Source: Zeus faber
Lineage: Eukaryota; Chordata; Actinopteri; Zeiformes; Zeidae
Length of the DNA stretch: 64,000 bases
Reading direction: 5' to 3'
Assembly: GCA_960531495.1 (NCBI GenBank)
Contig: OY482848.1
Span: 31,458,177 to 31,522,176, forward strand
This document shows, one piece after another, positions 1 through 11,465 of the stretch (position 1 is the stretch's first letter; each line of letters opens with the position of its first letter). The translations under genes and the position numbers were made by a program. The notes beneath the pieces are model-generated. The model was not told the origin of the DNA. It was given only the letters and a program-made list of their open reading frames with translations, and ran no database searches.

Positions 1-320
1 GTGTAGTGCTTCACATCAGCAAGAGTACACATGTAACCAACAGAATTCTGTATGAGGGAATACCAAGGGTGGGCGAGAAGATTGCTGCAAGGAGAATGAG
101 ACTAGCAGGACACTGCAAAAGACACCAGGAGCTGCCAGCCAGCAAACTGGTACTGTGGGAGCCAACACATGGGCACCGGTCACGAGGACGTCCCACTTTA
201 ACATATGTGGATGTACTCAAGAATGATGCGGGAGCACAAAGCACCAACGAGCTGGCCAGATGTATGGAGAACCGGGAGGACTGGAAACAACGATGGAAGG
301 CTCGTCTGAGGACGACCTAG
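1..320 (+). pseudogene. C-terminal tail of a non-LTR retrotransposon reverse transcriptase
   Basis: An open frame of about 104 codons ends at 320. It has the pattern seen at the C-terminal end of ORF2 in LINE-type elements that are often predicted as 'endonuclease-reverse transcriptase': a basic RRMRLAGHCKRH stretch, then RGRPTLTYVDVLKND, then a Trp/Arg-rich end (REDWKQRWKARL). The polymerase domain is not in the window, so the element is either cut by the left edge or 5'-truncated. Recognition rests on motif memory. The clade is not certain, and I see no poly-A or repeat tail straight after the stop. Confidence 0.6.
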
Positions 321-326
321 AGAAAA

Positions 327-1260
327 TGAAACTGTCGGAAGTGACGTCAGACACTACCACTCAAGTTTTTATTGACAACTTATATGGTAACTTTCCTCTC
401 CTGCATCACTCGGCGGGCTTCAAATTTTGTGTTGGGGACGTCAGAAGACTGTCTAAATATAGTGTGTATGATAAAATGTACGAACAGACTTTTACACACA
501 AGTATTTCTTAGTTTGTGAATGTATAGCAAGAGAACCACCGGTAAACTAAGAGACTACCTAGACAACAGAAATTCTAATTTTACAGTACATTTGTCACAA
601 CCGATAGAATTACAGGGTCTTTACGAGGTGGAGCTGTCTGAAATCAGCTATCTTCATTCATGGAACAATATAATCTACCCGGACAATAGCTACGAGGTAG
701 CTATTGTCCGGGTAGATACAAAACTCTACCCGCATTTTTCAAAAACTTAAACTGGGACATTACGAAGACATTCCGCAGTTGCTGGGTAAAATTAATTGCA
801 GCTTGGTCAAATCCGGCCTGAACATACAATTGAGTTACAACAATCTTGTTAAAAAAGGCGGCTTTATAGGAAATGTCAACCTGTCTGTAAGATTCCACCC
901 TCCACTGGATTATACTGTATGTTAGGCTATGAGCCTAAAGTGTGGTATCGTGTGGTAGAGGGAATCAGGGCCCATGGATATACATGTGGGGTGTTATTCC
1001 TTGTTGTCTATACCAATATTATAGAATATCAACTCTCGGGAGAATTTCAAGTCCCTCTTCTGAGAATGGTTTAAAATATAGGGTGAATACGGGAAGGTCA
1101 TCAATATAAATGATGACAAACCCCAGTATGTTCCTGTGAATAAATGCACTCTGCAACATATACAAGGAGATTAAATCCGATCAAAACCGGAACATACAAT
1201 TTACCTACGGAAAAGTAATATTCAAACTACGTTTCTCTCCACTCAGGAATAACTTTTGAA
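327..1260 (+). pseudogene. Polinton/Maverick-like remnant: integrase C-terminus fused to a second element ORF
   Basis: Two conserved pieces are joined. At about 400-566 the translation gives a retroviral-type integrase C-terminal domain of the kind carried by Polinton/Maverick elements (FKFCVGDVRRLSK, then a PPV...LRDYLDN strand), with a frameshift near 548. Directly after it, at 567-1260, come pieces of a second ORF often found beside that integrase in animal genomes: NFTVHLSQPIELQG, YEVELSEISY, then IGNVNLSVRF, then a block equivalent to 'YTNIIEYQL...VPLLRMV', and finally FTYGKVIFKLRF near 1215-1245. Frames shift several times and stops occur at 748, 923 and 1071, so nothing is expressible as one protein. 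A deletion must have removed the integrase end and the intergenic DNA. Family assignment is inferred from motifs. Confidence 0.55.
673..717. repeat. Perfect 21-bp hairpin (inverted repeat, 3-nt loop)
   Basis: The left arm 673-693 and right arm 697-717 are exact reverse complements separated by GAG. The hairpin lies inside the second ORF of the Polinton-like remnant and replaces the expected coding sequence, so it looks like a local inverted duplication rather than a functional terminator. Confidence 0.85.
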
Positions 1261-2319
1261 GTAAGCACACTGATCCTCATATTATGTATGCTCATAGTAT
1301 CCCCAGTAATACCTCAATCAATTGGGAAACGATCTTCCGGGATTCATGGGCTCTCCTGTGATGTGGTTGTGGTCCAGGTTCTATTTTTTCTATATTGAGT
1401 AGAGTCTTTCATTTTGTCCTTTTTCCTTTTATTAAACGAGGGGAGAATATTGTGGAAGCTCATTTGAAAACTGCAGCAAAAGGGGTCTCTTTGGACGTCA
1501 TAATGCAGCATTATCCATATTCAATAAAACAGCCGAGTCCAAATAAGAAAAATCCAGACTGATTTGACTTTTGTACCGCGGTAGGAAAAGACAGGCACCG
1601 GCAACTTTTCCCACTGGGTTCCCTCTCATCCGTTCAAAAAGGAGTAAAATCAATAAAAACAAAACCTCAACCAGTCGTAAGGAGCGAAAAGGTGGTAGCA
1701 ACGGTCAGACCATTTTTTAGACTACGTCAGAAAGAATAAAAAATAAATAAAAATGAATGAGTGTTAGCATTGTTTAGGTGTAGAATGCATAAAATCTGAA
1801 CTCGACCTATTTGCCGGTCCCATGACCCAAATCTCCATAGATCAAACCAATTAAGTGGAGATGAAACCATTAAATTCTATAACAATCAAACTGCTCTGGA
1901 TTTTTTAATTCCAAGTATCTGACAATTTTATTTGGATCTGAACTTGACCTTGCTGTATTTCACGAGTTATAGACCACACCACAACAAAACGTTTGAGTTT
2001 GTTGGTTTAATTGAGGATGACAAGCAAAAAATATGGATTTGATGGAACGAAGATAAAGTTGAGTTGATGATGATGATGATGATGATTTGTGACTGGCAAG
2101 CTGGTGAAGAATGGCCGAGTGGCCACTCATTTGAGAAAGATGAGCAACGTTCTTAGTTATTAGTTATAGAAACATTGTGTGATTAGTACCTACCCGATCC
2201 TAATGCTAAGCAGTAAGTAAAGTATCTCTCCAAATTTATAAACCATAGCATACATAACAGAAAAGAGAGAGGGAATCCATGGGTGAATGTGCATGCATTA
2301 ATCATTACGATATGTGTTT
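1261..2319. other. No gene seen; AT-rich, one (GAT)n microsatellite
   Basis: This is AT-rich sequence with stops in all frames. A short (GAT)7 microsatellite lies at 2066-2087. I see no splice-bounded exon, transposon terminus or RNA gene. Confidence 0.6.
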
Positions 2320-2324
2320 TACTA

Positions 2325-2515
2325 AATTGCCGATTAAACTTTTTGAAAGCCTTGTAGATCGTTAACTTTGGAAAACTTTGAAGTTGGATAAATTACTGAT
2401 AATATTTTCAACAGCTTTTTAATTTACTAAAACTGCTAATAACACTTATGAAAGCTTTTGTGATATCCCGGATTGCTGATAAAGGTTTTTGAAGGCTTTA
2501 TGATTTATTAAAAAT
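2325..2515 (+). repeat. Degenerate minisatellite block, inverted relative of 47430-47600
   Basis: Roughly 40-bp units repeat the pattern 'aaagcttt...gtgatttactaaaaattgctaataa'. The best unit (about 2452-2515) matches the reverse complement of about 47500-47560 over most of its length, so the same repeat occurs in inverted orientation about 45 kb away. Confidence 0.55.
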
Positions 2516-2529
2516 TGTAAGGGTAAGGG

Positions 2530-2760
2530 TCTGCTTGGATAGAGTGGTGGATGGGATAGCTTGAACAGCCACAGGTTTAAAACCCCATCCACACACGCAC
2601 TCAGGATGAGAGCCCTGTCATGACATGTTCCATCTGCTCCTGGCTAATTCCACCTAGCCTCATCTCTACAATAAACTGGTGTTAACAACCCTCCGTCATC
2701 TGTGTCTCTGGGCCGGAGGGCCCTGAACACGTCACTTGGGTGGCGTGTGGTGGCGAAACT
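2530..2760 (+). repeat. Possible tRNA-derived SINE head
   Basis: TGGATAGAGTGG (about 2537) resembles an RNA polymerase III A box and GGTTTAAAACCCC (about 2574) resembles a degenerate B box. The spacing of about 35 nt is tRNA-like. A polyadenylation-like CAATAAA follows at 2669. The similarity is weak; an LTR fragment would also explain the AATAAA. Confidence 0.25.
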
Positions 2761-3214
2761 GCCTCAGATTGATAAGATTCTGTAATACCTCCTCAAGAAA
2801 GTGCAATCTAGAAGCTCTGTGTTACGAATAAAATAAAATAAATAATAGAGGCAACTAGGAACGGGGTATGAAAATATTCTAGGAAGAATAAAAACTGAAG
2901 TAATTAAGTAATTGAAGAATATAAAACTGTCGGTTGCAATAATAAAAATAAGAAACTAAGGGTCTATTTTAATTACATTAATAGATAACAGATGGATACG
3001 CTACAGAATAGTTTATTTAGTAACCCAAGTAGAGCCTTGGTTAGACGGAGGCGAGCAGGAGGTGGGGAGGAGGAGATGAAAAAGGAGCGAGTGAATTGGC
3101 CCAGGTGGAACCTTTTTAGACACAGGAAGAGAAAGGAACTAAAAAAACAAATAAATCAATAATAAATAAAATAAAAATTAACATTTTTTTTTAAAAAGGA
3201 GTAAGGCAACAAAA
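2761..3214. other. No gene seen
   Basis: This is AT-rich sequence with A-rich runs and no coding frame, terminal repeat or RNA gene that I recognise. Confidence 0.5.
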
Positions 3215-4145
3215 AAAGCAAACAAAACATTCTCCCGTCTAATGGATGGGCACGCATGGGCTCATTCCACAACCCAAAAACAACCAACCAACAACCACAA
3301 CAGCCGAGAAAGGCCATGCCAGGGTACAAAATTAAAATAAAATAAATGTCATGACTCAAATAATGAACGTTCTTTTATGCCGGCTGGAGTTATAAGGGGG
3401 GCGGGGGGGGGACTGTGAACATCCTGTTCTAAGTATTTTAGGAAGTTCTGTGTATCCACGACACAAGCAGATCAATGAACCATCAATACTCTAATAAGTG
3501 TGCTGCCATTGATAAAATCAAAATCAGTCAAAATCAGTCAGAGGCTCCACATAATTTCAACAATGAGTTAAGCAACTAGAGAGGATAAGAAAAAACATTT
3601 TAATATTTAGCATTCAATACTATATTCCAATTATTTATTTATTTATTCATTATAATTCTTACTTATACCCTTAAAGGTACAATTAATAATTGCAAACAAT
3701 AAGCCAGAGATCTCAGCAGTCATCAATCTAATAGAAGCCTAACTGGCGATGATCAATAACATTTGATCAACTATCCATTATCTCACGGTCAATATACGTT
3801 ACTCAACTCCTACAAATTACATATGTTATGTGTTAAGCTTTGAACTGCTAGTCTTACCTTTTGGTCAGGGAATATTCAAATAGTCCCATCATTCTGCAGT
3901 CTGATTAGAGAAAAATTGAGAGTTTATTTGGCATTTCCAATTAACAATTCCAATTAACACCTTTATATAAAAAATATATATATTTATAATGACAATAACA
4001 TAGCCAGCATTCAGATTGAGACCAACTAAAACCTAGAAGGGCTATTATCAACAAATCAAATCAATGAAGCAATTACTTTCGTCTATGATCTGTGTACTAT
4101 CAGGATAGACTGATTGATAAAACAATGGCTGAGAAAACACAGAAG
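3215..4145 (+). repeat. Dispersed repeat, copy 1 (partner at 45030-46090)
   Basis: The segment aligns by eye, in the same orientation, with 45030-46090. Shared anchors are 'gaaaggccatg.cagggt', 'aaataaatgtcatg.ctcaaa', 'gaacgttctttt', 'gtgtatcca.gacacaagcag', 'ttgatcaactatccattatctca' and 'actatcaggatagac'. The copies carry many substitutions and indels. No coding frame is evident; it is probably internal or untranslated sequence of an old transposable element. Confidence 0.65.
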
Positions 4146-7100
4146 CAGCCACCATGGACTTCCGGTGGTCAGTCATTCCACGTCTCCCTGTTGCAGTAAA
4201 AAATTCTAATTGCAGTCATTCAGTTTGGTGTTTTGTCTGATGCAGTCACATCACCAAACGCAGGTCCAAAGGAGTACAGATGATTAGGCTCCTCACCTGT
4301 CCACAACATCTTTTTCAATTGTGCCAAACACTGAGGCCAAACACTTCATGTTCGTTGGTGGAGGGAAGGAGCAGCAGGAGTCAACGGTTGCATTTGATTT
4401 CACATCACAGAACTTTGTTTGTTGTTCAGAAAATGTCCCAAGTTATTCAACCTGTTGTTGGCCAAACTGGATCTCTCTATACAAGGTCTACACAGACCTC
4501 CTCCAAAATGCAGGCGTAGGCATGTCTCTCAGCAGGATATCAGGAAAATAGGAATGTCCTTTGGGCCTGTGTGAAATGTCCTACGGTGCTTAATGTATTG
4601 TTCTCATACATTATCAAAAGATGAAAAGAGAGGTCTACCACTGTAACAGGCAGTGTCCTAAAGATAATCACTCCAGGGTTTTCTGACAACAGTGTCCCAG
4701 AGTGTTAACCCAGTTAACCGTAACTCAGCTTCTGAGCATTGCTTCAACAACTAGACTAGACAACTAGAATGTCATATTAAAATAAGAACTATGAAAATGA
4801 TTCTGTTTCTATAGGTCACTCTATAACATCTGATGCTTTAATAATTTTTAACGATGGAGCTCAATATGAGGTATAGAGCTAAATTCAATCAAGGTCTCCA
4901 TTTTTTTATACTTGCATGCATATCATTTCAAAATAATTCCAATTGAGCCTATTAAATAATCAAATTTGAAAATCGGTTGAATACCAATAGCAATAATATC
5001 AATAATTTACAAGGATTCTGATGCTGGACATGTTATGGCCTTACTCAATTGTAGAGCAATTCTCTTTGAAGTCTTCCCAATCAGACCCAGTCGCATCTAC
5101 ACTGATCAAAACTGCAGCCCAGTGGATTCCTGCTTAGCTCTGCGGAAATAAAACACTGAAGAGACGGGTTGGTTAATTTCATGTTTATTTTCAAGTTTTA
5201 ACTTAAAAAAATGTTGAATGTCCAAATTAGAAAACATTGAAACGGCGAACGTATTTCAAATTTTTTTAAGTGTTTCAATTTTTAGTAAGCAAACGTACAC
5301 AATCCATTACCTCTCTTGTGTACAAAACAAAGCAATTATTCCTCTTTGTTAACCTACTTGTTAAGTTTTATACTATATATCAACATCTACCTTATTCAAT
5401 GTCAAATTGAGATTACTTCTAGAGTAAGACAAAATTAAAAAAAATATATATATATTAATAATGTTGTTCGATTATATTTAAACAATCACCAGATTTACTG
5501 AAAAAAAAGTAACCGGTAAGGATTTGAAACACACAAATACTATTGTATATCAAACCAAAACTGACAATTCACTGACAATTCACTCATGCAATATCATGAT
5601 TTAATGTATAGTGTTTAATCTATACTATTTAGTTATTTATCATATCCTTTGATTTAGAATTACCAATTTACTAATGCTTTTTGCCATTGTGCCAATTTGT
5701 TACTGCTGCTGTTACGCTGCAGACTACCCCACCGTGGGATAGATAAAGGATTATCTTATCTCAACCAGCAGATCACTTTGGCACAAGAACACAAAAGGGA
5801 AAAAATAAAGTAACTCTAAAAAGAATTCTTTATTAACCAAAAACAAATGCATTTCTGCTGCTACTATGCATCATATCTGCTCTCCGCGATGTCTTAAAAC
5901 ATACTTTAGAAGCAATTTTTCCCAATTAGTTTTATCAATTTGGAATGCTTTGCGATAAAATCTATTAACAAAGCACCTACCATACCTTCTCCTCACCTTT
6001 ACCAAAGTCGCATTAATGAACCAAAGACACTTTCCAGCAACTAAAAACCTGCTACAACTCACCACACCACTATGATCAACATCACAATCACCTCCCTAAA
6101 CACAATCCGACAGTTTAAACCGTTCGATATCTATTCATACTACCTCAGTGTAGACTACTGTTGTTAGCTGGCACTTAAATTAAATTAAATTTTAATTTAG
6201 TCTGCTAAACACCACTAGTAAACCTTAATCACCTTTATCATAGTGTACCAATTGACTATAAGTTAAATCATTCAGTCCTGCAGCTTCCTCTGCTGAACCA
6301 ATATCCTACTAAAATAACTTTTACAACTCTCTTTGCTCCAAGTTCCATCCTAAACAAATAATCTCAAATGCAACATGTGCAAACTTCATTGTCTTTCACA
6401 TCAACTTCCCTAATCCTTTCAGTCTATCACTAACTTAACAACTCTCTCCTCTTTTTTTTATTTTTTTCAAATTAATTTAAAACCTTACAGTATCCTATCC
6501 AGCAATCCTACCAGAAATTTTAGATTATAATGCTACTTTTACACCAAGGACTCATGTGTGAAACTAGTTTGACATGTTATGTACAGCACCCATCCACGCT
6601 TATGTCACGTTTATACATTTGCTTGTTTCATTGAGATTTTTATCAGCCAGGTAGCTAAACGTACCCCAAGACACCAATAGAATCTCTCTGAACTCATCTC
6701 ATCCATATGTGTTACAGAGTAGTCCATTGGCCAGGTGGTCACATGCCCCAGACACCAATTGGATCACACAGGATTCATGTGAAAGTGTTTTATACTGCAA
6801 ATAGAGTCACACAATGGGCCCTTGAACTCCGTCCTCTCCCTCACTATTTAAAAATTACTGAAACTAGTTAGAAAGTAAGTCGCATAGGTGGATTATCAGT
6901 ACCCCCAAAATAAAATATAAAAATATAAAAAATAATAAACAAAACAACAATTACAAATTATAATAATAACAATTATTTATATTGTTTTGTATTTTATTTG
7001 TATTTTATTTATTTATTTATTTATTTATTTTAAATACATTTATATATCTTTTTCTAAATCACATGAGAGCGTTTTTATTTTCAAACCTGTGTCCCTTACA

Positions 7101-7150
7101 CTGCATGACCGGCAGGAATGGCTTTTTTCTTCTTCTTTTCTTTTATCTTG
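4146..7150. other. No gene seen; AT-rich intergenic sequence
   Basis: About 3 kb, strongly AT-rich with homopolymer runs and a (TTTA)n stretch near 7008-7030. Short open stretches at 4280-4551 lack codon bias or recognisable motifs. I see no transposon ends, tRNA or exon. Confidence 0.5.
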
Positions 7151-7345
7151 TTTCTCACCTACCCTCAACGCTTTTGCTACGAGGAAACAAGAGAGAGAAC
7201 CATTCTGACTTTATTTATTAATTAATCTAATGTAATCTTGACAATACCAGAAGTTCCTCTCCTACTCTCAACGCTTTTACAAGGAGGAAAAAAGGAGAGT
7301 ACTATTCTATTTCTTGCCCTCAATGCTTTTGCTAGGAGGGATCAA
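7151..7345 (+). repeat. Three degenerate tandem copies of a CTCAACGCTTTTGCTAGGAGG-like unit
   Basis: Near-copies start at about 7165 (ctcaacgcttttgctacgagg), 7267 (ctcaacgcttttacaaggagg) and 7319 (ctcaatgcttttgctaggagg). Each is followed by a purine-rich AACAAGAGAGAGA-like stretch. This may be U3 or leader sequence of a retroelement, but no LTR ends are visible. Confidence 0.45.
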
Positions 7346-7589
7346 GAATGATCTATAACAATTATGTTTTCAATAATGTTGACTTATTATTGAATAACAT
7401 AAAAATAATAATAATAAAGATAAACAAATAAAAACCACAATTCTCTTGATCGATGCAATATTGGCCACTTCCACAGTCCTCCAGACTGATTATCCGCTGC
7501 CCGTTCCTAATTTGCACCGCACGCAACTGGCGGCACGTCTGTCTGAGGGGGGGATTTCTGAGTTTAACAAAGCCTCTTCAACGATCCTC

Positions 7590-7735
7590 TACATCCGTAC
7601 AATCTTTAAGCTTACTCAGAGCTATTTCCTTCACAATAGCTTTTCCTTCGATTTTCCCTGATCAGTACAATATCTAAGCTTACTCAAAGCCTTCCCTACG
7701 ATCTTCCCTGATCGGTACAATATCTCAGTAAGTCC
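7590..7735 (+). repeat. Short tandem repeat block (GTACAATATCTAAGCTTACTC units)
   Basis: A unit reading 'gtacaat(at)cttaagcttactca.agc' occurs at about 7598 and 7666, and a partial copy at 7715. The two later copies are each preceded by 'ttccctgatc'. The region is noncoding. Confidence 0.5.
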
Positions 7736-7753
7736 TCACCTTAATTTGTTTGG

Positions 7754-7788
7754 GATCTCGTGTTGTCCAGAAGGGACAACACGAGATC
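7754..7788. repeat. Perfect 15-bp hairpin (5-nt loop)
   Basis: Arms 7754-7768 and 7774-7788 are exact reverse complements around AGAAG. No U-run follows and no transcript is evident, so I do not call it a terminator. Confidence 0.85.
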
Positions 7789-8102
7789 AGGGAGGGTCGT
7801 CATGTCCAAACGACCCTTCTTGGATGTCTTACAGTCGGTCGTTCCTTTTACAATGATCTTTCAAGCTCCCCTGGGGTTATTCTTTATCTCCATACAAGGC
7901 TAAACAGGAAGAAATGTGATCTTGTTCTTCAATGTTAGAATTGACATTGTAGGGAAGAACAGTCTCTTTACGTAAACTCTGAGGGGGCTCCTTAAAAACT
8001 CAGAGGCAATGTTTTGAACCCGTCAACAGGAAAAGGCTATTGTCCTCATTTAACAGGTAAAACATTATTCAAATAGTTGATCATATGTATTTTTCTCTCA
8101 CA
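7789..8102. other. No gene seen
   Basis: This is unassigned sequence between the hairpin and the point where similarity between ERV A and ERV B begins. No 5' LTR for ERV A could be found here. Confidence 0.4.
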
Positions 8103-8800
8103 AACTCCATAATAGAGACACTACATACCGCAATCAAAACAAGCTTGAAGATGTAGTGGGACTGACCTTATGAATGAACCATAAAGAGTTCAGTGATCAC
8201 CTGGTTGGACGCGGTGGACATATAGCATCAAAATGAGCAAAGAATGCACAAACAAAGCAGAAAGGTGCAGAGAAAGTTGTCTCAGCTCCAGTTGAAGGAA
8301 ATAACAAAGAAAGACAAAGACAAGAAATAACAGGCAGTTGTTGCAGAACCAGGCATAATGACACCGATCATCCAACAGGCCCCACCTCAGGTATTCTCTC
8401 CTCTAGCACAACAGCCTCAGAGCTAAAGGTCACCCGCCCAACCTGTTGTAATTGTATACACGCATAATTGTGGGAATCTAAATGATAACAGAGTCAATAT
8501 AAGGGGCCACAAGGACAGTGTAGATATGCTCAGCAGCAGGGATCCCCTAGCCAGGGCCTATGAAGTGTTGGGGATGCAATCAGGAAGGTCAGCCCAGAAG
8601 AATTTGTTTGATTAACCCCTACCCACTGATGCAATAGGGACACAGAAGACAGGGACAGCAAAGGCAGGGACAATAAAGATGGGAAAACGACTATTAGAGA
8701 GGTCAGCAGGACACTGGATGATTCAAGGATACTAGGGGTGCCCAGAGAAACCACAGGGGGGGGGGGGGGGTCAGCTAGTAGCAATTAAAAACAGGCTGAT
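8103..8800 (+). pseudogene. ERV A gag C-terminus with nucleocapsid zinc knuckle (degenerate)
   Basis: The region aligns with ERV B around 'ctccataatagagaca' and 'aagttgtctca.ctccagttg'. At about 8550-8610 a nucleocapsid-type knuckle can be read: C-X2-C-X9-C with Gln where the zinc-binding His should be, so the CCHC box is broken. Relative to ERV B there is an 18-bp insertion near 8170. A 14-G run (8757-8770) lies just before the protease. Gag would bind genomic RNA through this knuckle; here it is dead. Confidence 0.65.
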
Positions 8801-9330
8801 GAGGAACCTATACTGCAGCTTCTAATAAATGATAGAGGTACACCAATGATGGTGGACACTTACGCAACTGCGACCTGTGTAAGTTCAAAATTATGCCTCT
8901 CACCTCCCAATGGCAGGACAATTTGCTAAAACTGTAGGATTCTTGGGACAAACGCAGTTAATACCATAATGACAGCTCCAGTGACACTGAAGCTGTACGG
9001 ACGTGCAGCTACGTTACCCATCTTGATATGAGACACAACACTGGTCAATCTAATAGGAAGGGATGCATTATGCAAATTAGAAACACAAATTCTATGCATG
9101 ACCCAAGGCATATTGATTGAACACGCAGGGACAGTACCTCAAATGGTAGCATCAAAGCAAGACACAGCTATCATCTATTGGATAGGAGACGTCCAAGATC
9201 AAGTAAATGTAACAATGAAAAAATGGGGAAGTTACATCGGAGCTCAAATTCCTCTGACAAGAGAGTCAAGGATAGGATATCATTGTACTTTAATGTACTA
9301 GAAAAACAATGGCAAAAGAAAGCTGCAGGG
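8801..9330 (+). pseudogene. ERV A protease (active-site Gly lost)
   Basis: A retropepsin N-terminal part is readable: LINDRG followed by MMVDT with the active-site triad at 8855-8863 reading Asp-Thr-Tyr instead of Asp-Thr-Gly. The protein would be an aspartic protease maturing Gag-Pol. A stop at about 8935 and frameshifts follow. The equivalent triad in ERV B is Asp-Thr-Cys, so the same residue is lost by a different change. Confidence 0.65.
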
Positions 9331-10794
9331 TTAAAATAAATGCTAGAATCACAATACATAGTAATTGGGCCACAAGGAGCAGCTATGACAGCACAAGATG
9401 CAGTTCAATCTTCGGCGATAAGAAATTCGTTTAGAGACACTAACAAAGCACCCAACGTTACTCTGTTTATAAATAAGGGTTTTGAGGCAGAACAACTAGG
9501 GGAAACGATGCTCCACAAAAAAACAACAAATATGGGAGGGAACATATCAGCCATGTTGCAGAAAGTAGCTAAAAATCTTGTGTTATATACACATGACAGG
9601 GGTTTTACAGGAAGTGGAAGTGATCCAGTAACAGCAGAAACAAAACAGGAAAGCCACACAACGAAAGGCAGAAAGAGATTGAGACAGCGATGGCAGCCAG
9701 AACACCAGAACAGGTATGGTCGAAATTCGACATATACAGTGTATGGGATTGGTGCATTCTGTTAACCCAGTAAGAATCCAGATTAAATCAAAAGGTAAAC
9801 TACCATGGCAAAAACAGTACTACATTAAATCGCGGCTAAGGATTAGCCCCAACCACAGGAGGCCTAATAGCCGCGGGTGTATTGATAGAAACAAGTAATT
9901 GTAACAGTACTTTGCTTCAAGTAATAAAACCAGATAAAAAAAATGGCAGTAAGTAGATGATCTAAGAGCAATAACTTACACAGAAGAAGAAATGCAGGCT
10001 GAGGTTCCAAACCTACATACACTGTTGACTAATGTCCCTCCTGATGCTAAATATTTCACAGTTATTCACTTATGTGGAGCATTCTTCGGTGTTCCACTTG
10101 CAGAAAAAAGCAGACTGTCATCATTTTGCATTCACGTATTATGGTAAACAATACACATATAAAGTCCCACAGGGGTTCAAACACTCCCCACATGTGTTTA
10201 ACCAAGTACTGAAAAATGGTCTGTAGGAATTGGTGCTACATGGGACTATGATACAGTACGTGGATGATCTTCTGATATGTTCTCCCATGTTGGAGCAATA
10301 TTATGAGGACTCCATGGCTGTATTTAACAAGTTGGCCATAGGGGGACACAAGGTGTCACAGAAAAAGTAGAAGAAGTGGACTACTTAGGGAGGCTGATAG
10401 CACATTGAACTAAAATAATAGCGCCTTGCCAACTGGAAGGGATTAGTAAAGTACCTTAGCCACAGACAATACAACAAATGATGACATTCCTGGGGATAAC
10501 AAGGTTTAGTTCAGATTGGATAGAGGACTATGCCCTAAAAAACGCGTCATTGAGAGAAATTATGAAGGCTGCAGGAACAACAAACCTACAAGCCCAATTG
10601 ACATGGAATACAGATGCGATGGCAGCATTTGAAGGGATTATACAAGAGATGCAGTGGGAGCAAGTACGTTAGCAACTCCGGACTACACAAAATCATTCCT
10701 ACTGTATGTGTCAAATAGAAGTCAGGGGTACATATCAGCAGTGTTAATGCAGGAATCATGTAGTGGAAAGCAAAAACAACCCATATCATTATCG
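9331..10794 (+). pseudogene. ERV A reverse transcriptase, decayed
   Basis: An open stretch (9340-9765) covers the protease/RT junction. The palm domain follows at about 10030-10790: LCGAFFGVPL (first catalytic region), KVPQGFKHSPHVFNQVL, then the catalytic YVDD box encoded at 10257-10268, and DYLGRLI in the thumb. It would copy viral RNA into DNA. Several stops and shifts (about 9762, 10146, 10224, 10408) make it non-coding. The metal-binding YVDD itself is intact. A LINE tail at 10795 splits it from the connection domain. Confidence 0.75.
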
Positions 10795-10978
10795 CGATTG
10801 AGGCGCTGCCCCTTGCGGCCGCCTGCCCGTGCACCTTGTGTCGATTACGCACATTATAGTATTTTTGGAGCTTATTGTGCGTAATCACCGGGTGTCATGA
10901 CGTTTCACTGCATATATGTATGACTGTATGTATATGTATGTGACAAATAATCTCTTGAACTTGAACTTGAACTACAGC
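10795..10978 (+). mobile_element. LINE 3' end fragment (inserted in ERV A)
   Basis: The fragment shows the family 3' signature: 'gcgtaatcaccgggtg', 'tttcactgcatatatgtatg', then 'gtgacaaataatctcttgaac' and short TTGAAC tail repeats. ERV A coding resumes right after it. This is a 5'-truncated insertion of about 180 bp, typical of CR1/L2-type elements. Confidence 0.7.
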
Positions 10979-11465
10979 TCAAAGTTGGATGCAGTAGCAC
11001 AAGGCCATCCGCCCTGTTACCAGGGATCGGCTGCATTATAGTATGCTTATGAAGAGGCCTCGACCATTACAATGGGATGTCCGGTAACTATTCTCACGCA
11101 TCACAAAGTCACTGAACTAATTGAACAAGGAAAATTTGTATTGACAAACTCAAGGTTGTTGGAATATTTGGCATTTTTAACGTTTCCAGGTGTCACCATA
11201 AAAAGGTGTTCCACAGTAATTCCAGCAGAAAGAATTCTGCATGATTTTGAAGGAACACCACATGATTGTGTAGCTGGCTCCCTGACCTATACCAAACTGA
11301 GACCAGATCTAATGTCAATAAGCATAGTTGAGGCAGAAGAAGGGATGTTTGTGGATGGATCTTGCTACAAAGGTAATTTGGGAAACCACACAGGATTGGG
11401 AGTAGTGAGACAGAACCCAGACAAAATGTTTGCTGTTATTCAAAGTTCTCATTGTAAACAGCCAT
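10979..11465 (+). pseudogene. ERV A RT connection and start of RNase H
   Basis: An open frame 11072-11557 begins in the connection domain and reaches the first RNase H strand, where FVDGSCYKG holds the first catalytic Asp (11354-11356). RNase H would degrade the RNA strand of the RNA:DNA hybrid. The frame then runs into a LINE inserted at 11466, and the rest of RNase H resumes near 12450. Confidence 0.65.

Noticed and set aside
7754..7788. Rho-independent terminator
   Set aside because: There is no U-run, and the DNA is animal-type, where such terminators are not used for mRNA.
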